From: Candidatus Rifleibacteriota bacterium | GTDB taxonomy: Bacteria; Muiribacteriota; Ozemobacteria; Ozemobacterales; Ozemobacteraceae | DNA: 64,000 bases | Direction: 5' to 3' | Assembly (NCBI GenBank): GCA_015232575.1 | Contig: JADFZL010000003.1 | Coordinates: forward strand, 380,001 to 444,000 | Part shown: positions 61,942 to 64,000 of the stretch, one piece after another | Numbering within the stretch: the stretch's first letter is position 1 | How the letters are laid out: each line of letters starts with the position of its first letter | Program-made: the position numbers and the translations under genes | The notes under the pieces: generated by a model | Seen by the model: only the letters and a program-made list of their open reading frames with translations | The model's database searches: none | What the model was told of the DNA's origin: nothing

Positions 61942-64000
61942 TTACCAGCGAGTTTGCAGAAACGCTGGAATATCAAGAATCAATGCGATGCTTCCGTCTC
62001 CGCGCATAGTTGCACCCATGAGGCCGGGCAGACCTCCAAGAAGATTTCCAAGTGATTTAATAACGATTTCCTGCTGTCCAAGAAGTTCATCGACCATAAA
62101 ACCTGCACGCTTCTCACCTGAAGAACAAACAACAATTGATATCTCTTCGGTTTTTTCCTTTTCATCTGGAATCTTTGGCACATCCAGATAATTTCGAAGT
62201 CTGATTATCGGCAGAACTTCGCCTCTGAGAAGAGTGACTTCCTGGTGTTGAACAATATTTATGTCAGCTGATGTTATATCCATTGTCTCCTGAACCGAAC
62301 CAAGAGGAATTGCGTATGTTTCATTTCCCAACTTAACCATCAAAGCCTGTAGAATAGCCAGTGTGAGCGGAAGTTTAATAAAGACACGTGAGCCTTCGCC
62401 AACTTTTGATTCGATGTCCAACTGACCACCAAGTTCATCAAGTTTAGTCTTTACAGCATCCATACCAACACCACGTCCTGAAATATCACTGACAACAGTA
62501 TTGGTTGAAAAACCCGGAAGAAATATAATTTTTGTAATTTCTTCAACAGGCATACGATCAATCTGCTCCTGAGTAAATAGACCTTTTCTTACTGCTGACG
62601 CACCTACAATTTTTGGATCAATTCCTTTTCCATCGTCACGAACTTCTATGATGACATGATTCCCTTCATGACGTGCTGTCAGCGTTATAGTCCCTGTCTC
62701 AGATTTCCCTTTTGAAACCCTTTCAGCCGGCTCTTCAATGCCGTGATCTATTGAATTTCTTATCAGATGAACCATCGGATCACCAATTTCATCAATAACC
62801 GTACGATCCATTTCTGTTTCCTTGCCCTCAAGAATAAGATCAATCTTTTTATTCAACTTTTTGGAAAGATCTCTGACCATTCTTGGAAATCGATCAAAAA
62901 CCTGCTCGATAGGAACCATTCGGACTTGCATTACAACATTCTGCAATGAAAGACTTATCTGAGAAATTCTCGTCAATGCTTCGTTCAGATCTTTCAACCG
63001 ATGAGCAGCTCCAATGTCAGCTAGTCTGGTTCTATTTATAACCAGCTCGCCAACGAGATTCATCAATTCGTCAAGTCGACGCATATCAACCCTGACGGTC
63101 TGATTTCCCTTTTTTTCTGTAGATTGAACTTTTTTCGAAGGATCAGCAGCAGCCGATAAAGCAACAGCAGCACCCGGTGAAGAAACGGGAGTAGAAGATG
63201 ATCCTGAAGATTTTCCAGCAATACCACCAGAGGAAGGCGATTGCGGCATCGTATCAGCGTGAGCTGAGGAACCTCCACCCGATGCCTGAGCAGCTGGTTT
63301 AGAAGGTAAACGCTGGGAAGAAGATTGTAAAGACTGCGCTCTGGAAGAACCTGAATCACTGGAAGAACCCATTGATGGCCTGGAAGGACTTCCAGATGAT
63401 GGTTTCAAGCTTTCAAGCGCCAACGGAGTAACTTCAACACTCTCGATTTCAGAAATCTGTTCAATTACCTGTTTAACATTTTCTGCTTTTCCAGGAGTGA
63501 CAAGGATCATGCTGAATGAAAGCTCAAATTTTTCCTGCTCAAGATCTTTTGTATCTGGAACAGATTTGATAATATCACAGCCTATTTCTTCAAGATTCTT
63601 TACGATCATGAAGGCACGCGGAGCTTTCAGAAGGCAATCGGGGGCAAGACTGACAAACAGCAGGAAAACGCTCAGATTTTGTTTCTTGGCTTCCTTGAGA
63701 ACCTGAATTTCATACTCATTAAGAGGAAAATCAAGCTTGTCAATGGATTTTGTTGTGTCTGCTTCAGCTGCAGAACCGCCATAACCTGATGAAGAGTGCC
63801 CTGAAGAAGTTTCCTTTTCAGAAGAAGAAGTTTTTGCAGGTGCACCGGTAAGAGCATGAAGCTTGCCTATAACAATATTTACATCAATATTTGAATCATT
63901 TGATGCAATAGTATCGTTTACAAGTACTCTGAGAACATCAAATGTTTCAAAAAGAACATCAACGATTTCTGTTGTTACGGAAAACTGCTTGTTCCTCAGT
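61942..64000 (-). CDS. cheA: Chemotaxis histidine kinase CheA (5' truncated at window end)
   Basis: At least 686 codons; the frame stays open to base 64000. An ATG at 63609 is internal, because the upstream frame still reads CheA sequence (VDVLFETFDVLRVLVNDTIA). It begins in the C-terminal part of the HPt domain, followed by a P2-like region (APRAFMIVKNLEEIGCDIIK), a Ser-rich linker, P3 (VDMRRLDELMNLVGELVINR), the P4 ATPase (HLIRNSIDHGIE, DDGKGI, GRGVGMDAV) and a C-terminal CheW domain. It autophosphorylates and phosphorylates CheY/CheB-type regulators, none of which are in the window. The adjoining paralogue lacks P3-P4. Confidence 0.96.
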   Translation of the reverse strand, partial: LRNKQFSVTTEIVDVLFETFDVLRVLVNDTIASNDSNIDVNIVIGKLHALTGAPAKTSSSEKETSSGHSSSGYGGSAAEADTTKSIDKLDFPLNEYEIQVLKEAKKQNLSVFLLFVSLAPDCLLKAPRAFMIVKNLEEIGCDIIKSVPDTKDLEQEKFELSFSMILVTPGKAENVKQVIEQISEIESVEVTPLALESLKPSSGSPSRPSMGSSSDSGSSRAQSLQSSSQRLPSKPAAQASGGGSSAHADTMPQSPSSGGIAGKSSGSSSTPVSSPGAAVALSAAADPSKKVQSTEKKGNQTVRVDMRRLDELMNLVGELVINRTRLADIGAAHRLKDLNEALTRISQISLSLQNVVMQVRMVPIEQVFDRFPRMVRDLSKKLNKKIDLILEGKETEMDRTVIDEIGDPMVHLIRNSIDHGIEEPAERVSKGKSETGTITLTARHEGNHVIIEVRDDGKGIDPKIVGASAVRKGLFTQEQIDRMPVEEITKIIFLPGFSTNTVVSDISGRGVGMDAVKTKLDELGGQLDIESKVGEGSRVFIKLPLTLAILQALMVKLGNETYAIPLGSVQETMDITSADINIVQHQEVTLLRGEVLPIIRLRNYLDVPKIPDEKEKTEEISIVVCSSGEKRAGFMVDELLGQQEIVIKSLGNLLGGLPGLMGATMRGDGSIALILDIPAFLQTRW

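Noticed and set aside
61942-63609. CheA starting at the ATG at 63609
   Set aside because: The upstream frame stays open to the window end and encodes HPt and P2-like sequence, so the gene extends beyond.

Overview
The window is about 64 kb of AT-rich, gene-dense DNA (roughly 40 percent G+C by eye) from a diderm, probably strictly or facultatively anaerobic bacterium. Evidence for a Gram-negative-type envelope is several lipobox signal peptides, type IV pilin-like secretion genes and an RND exporter. A complex I/hydrogenase-like energy-converting complex, thiol peroxidase, an OFA-type carboxylate transporter and PduO-type cobalamin adenosyltransferase fit an anaerobic or fermentative life. The mix of many pseudopilins, HEAT-repeat proteins, large surface lipoproteins, tandem groESL and abundant intergenic palindromic repeats suggests an uncultured candidate phylum (Riflebacteria-like is a guess; the sequence alone cannot settle it). 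No rRNA, tRNA or CRISPR array was seen.

Layout. 1-3293: the 3' end of an Ehr-type complex (energy-converting hydrogenase-related), whose large subunit lacks the nickel-binding cysteines. 3361-3867: thiol peroxidase. 4168-7315: a five-gene type IV pilus/type II secretion-like operon with two PilC/GspF-like proteins and three pilin-like proteins. 7431-8784: an Na+/H+ antiporter-type carrier behind a convincing fluoride riboswitch. 9237-10712: OFA family MFS transporter. 11017-13308: a Sel1-repeat protein, then a decayed defence locus (hsdR remnant, intact rhuM, SIR2 remnant). 13352-17946: a GspE/PilB-like ATPase, then an operon with a small membrane protein, a YtcJ-like amidohydrolase and a secreted protein, then an exported GerW-like protein. 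18199-24928: lipoprotein metalloprotease, exported protein, ACT-like small protein and a 1208-residue lipoprotein with collagen-like segments and twelve NHL repeats. 25106-26503: a sigma-70 factor carrying two copies of a seven-cysteine motif. 26559-33937: DMT transporter, ABC exporter, Nudix hydrolase, DsbA-like protein, RND exporter.

34035-43296 is the heat-shock region, all on the minus strand: groES-groEL, groES-groEL, hrcA, grpE, dnaK, dnaJ, with a CIRCE operator in front of the first groES, so HrcA probably represses the block it belongs to. 43414-47117: Smr protein, AAA/DUF4143 ATPase with a leaderless-looking promoter, a large exported helical protein. 47415-53187: a second pseudopilin operon with a membrane-anchored repeat protein, a 931-residue pilin-like protein and two prepilins. 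53402-56057: adenosyltransferase, nitrilase-type amidohydrolase and CoA-transferase. 56062-59722: two HEAT-repeat proteins and a DUF6941-like protein. 59726-64000: two CheA paralogues, one a full kinase (5' end outside the window) and one without kinase domains, separated by a 108-bp tandem repeat array.

The most interesting items are the cysteine-motif sigma factor, the kinase-less HPt-P2-CheW protein beside a true CheA, the fluoride riboswitch on an antiporter gene, the nickel-less Ehr large subunit, the collagen/NHL lipoprotein, and families of palindromic repeats, one of which occurs both at 27.5 kb and as the tandem array at 61.4 kb.
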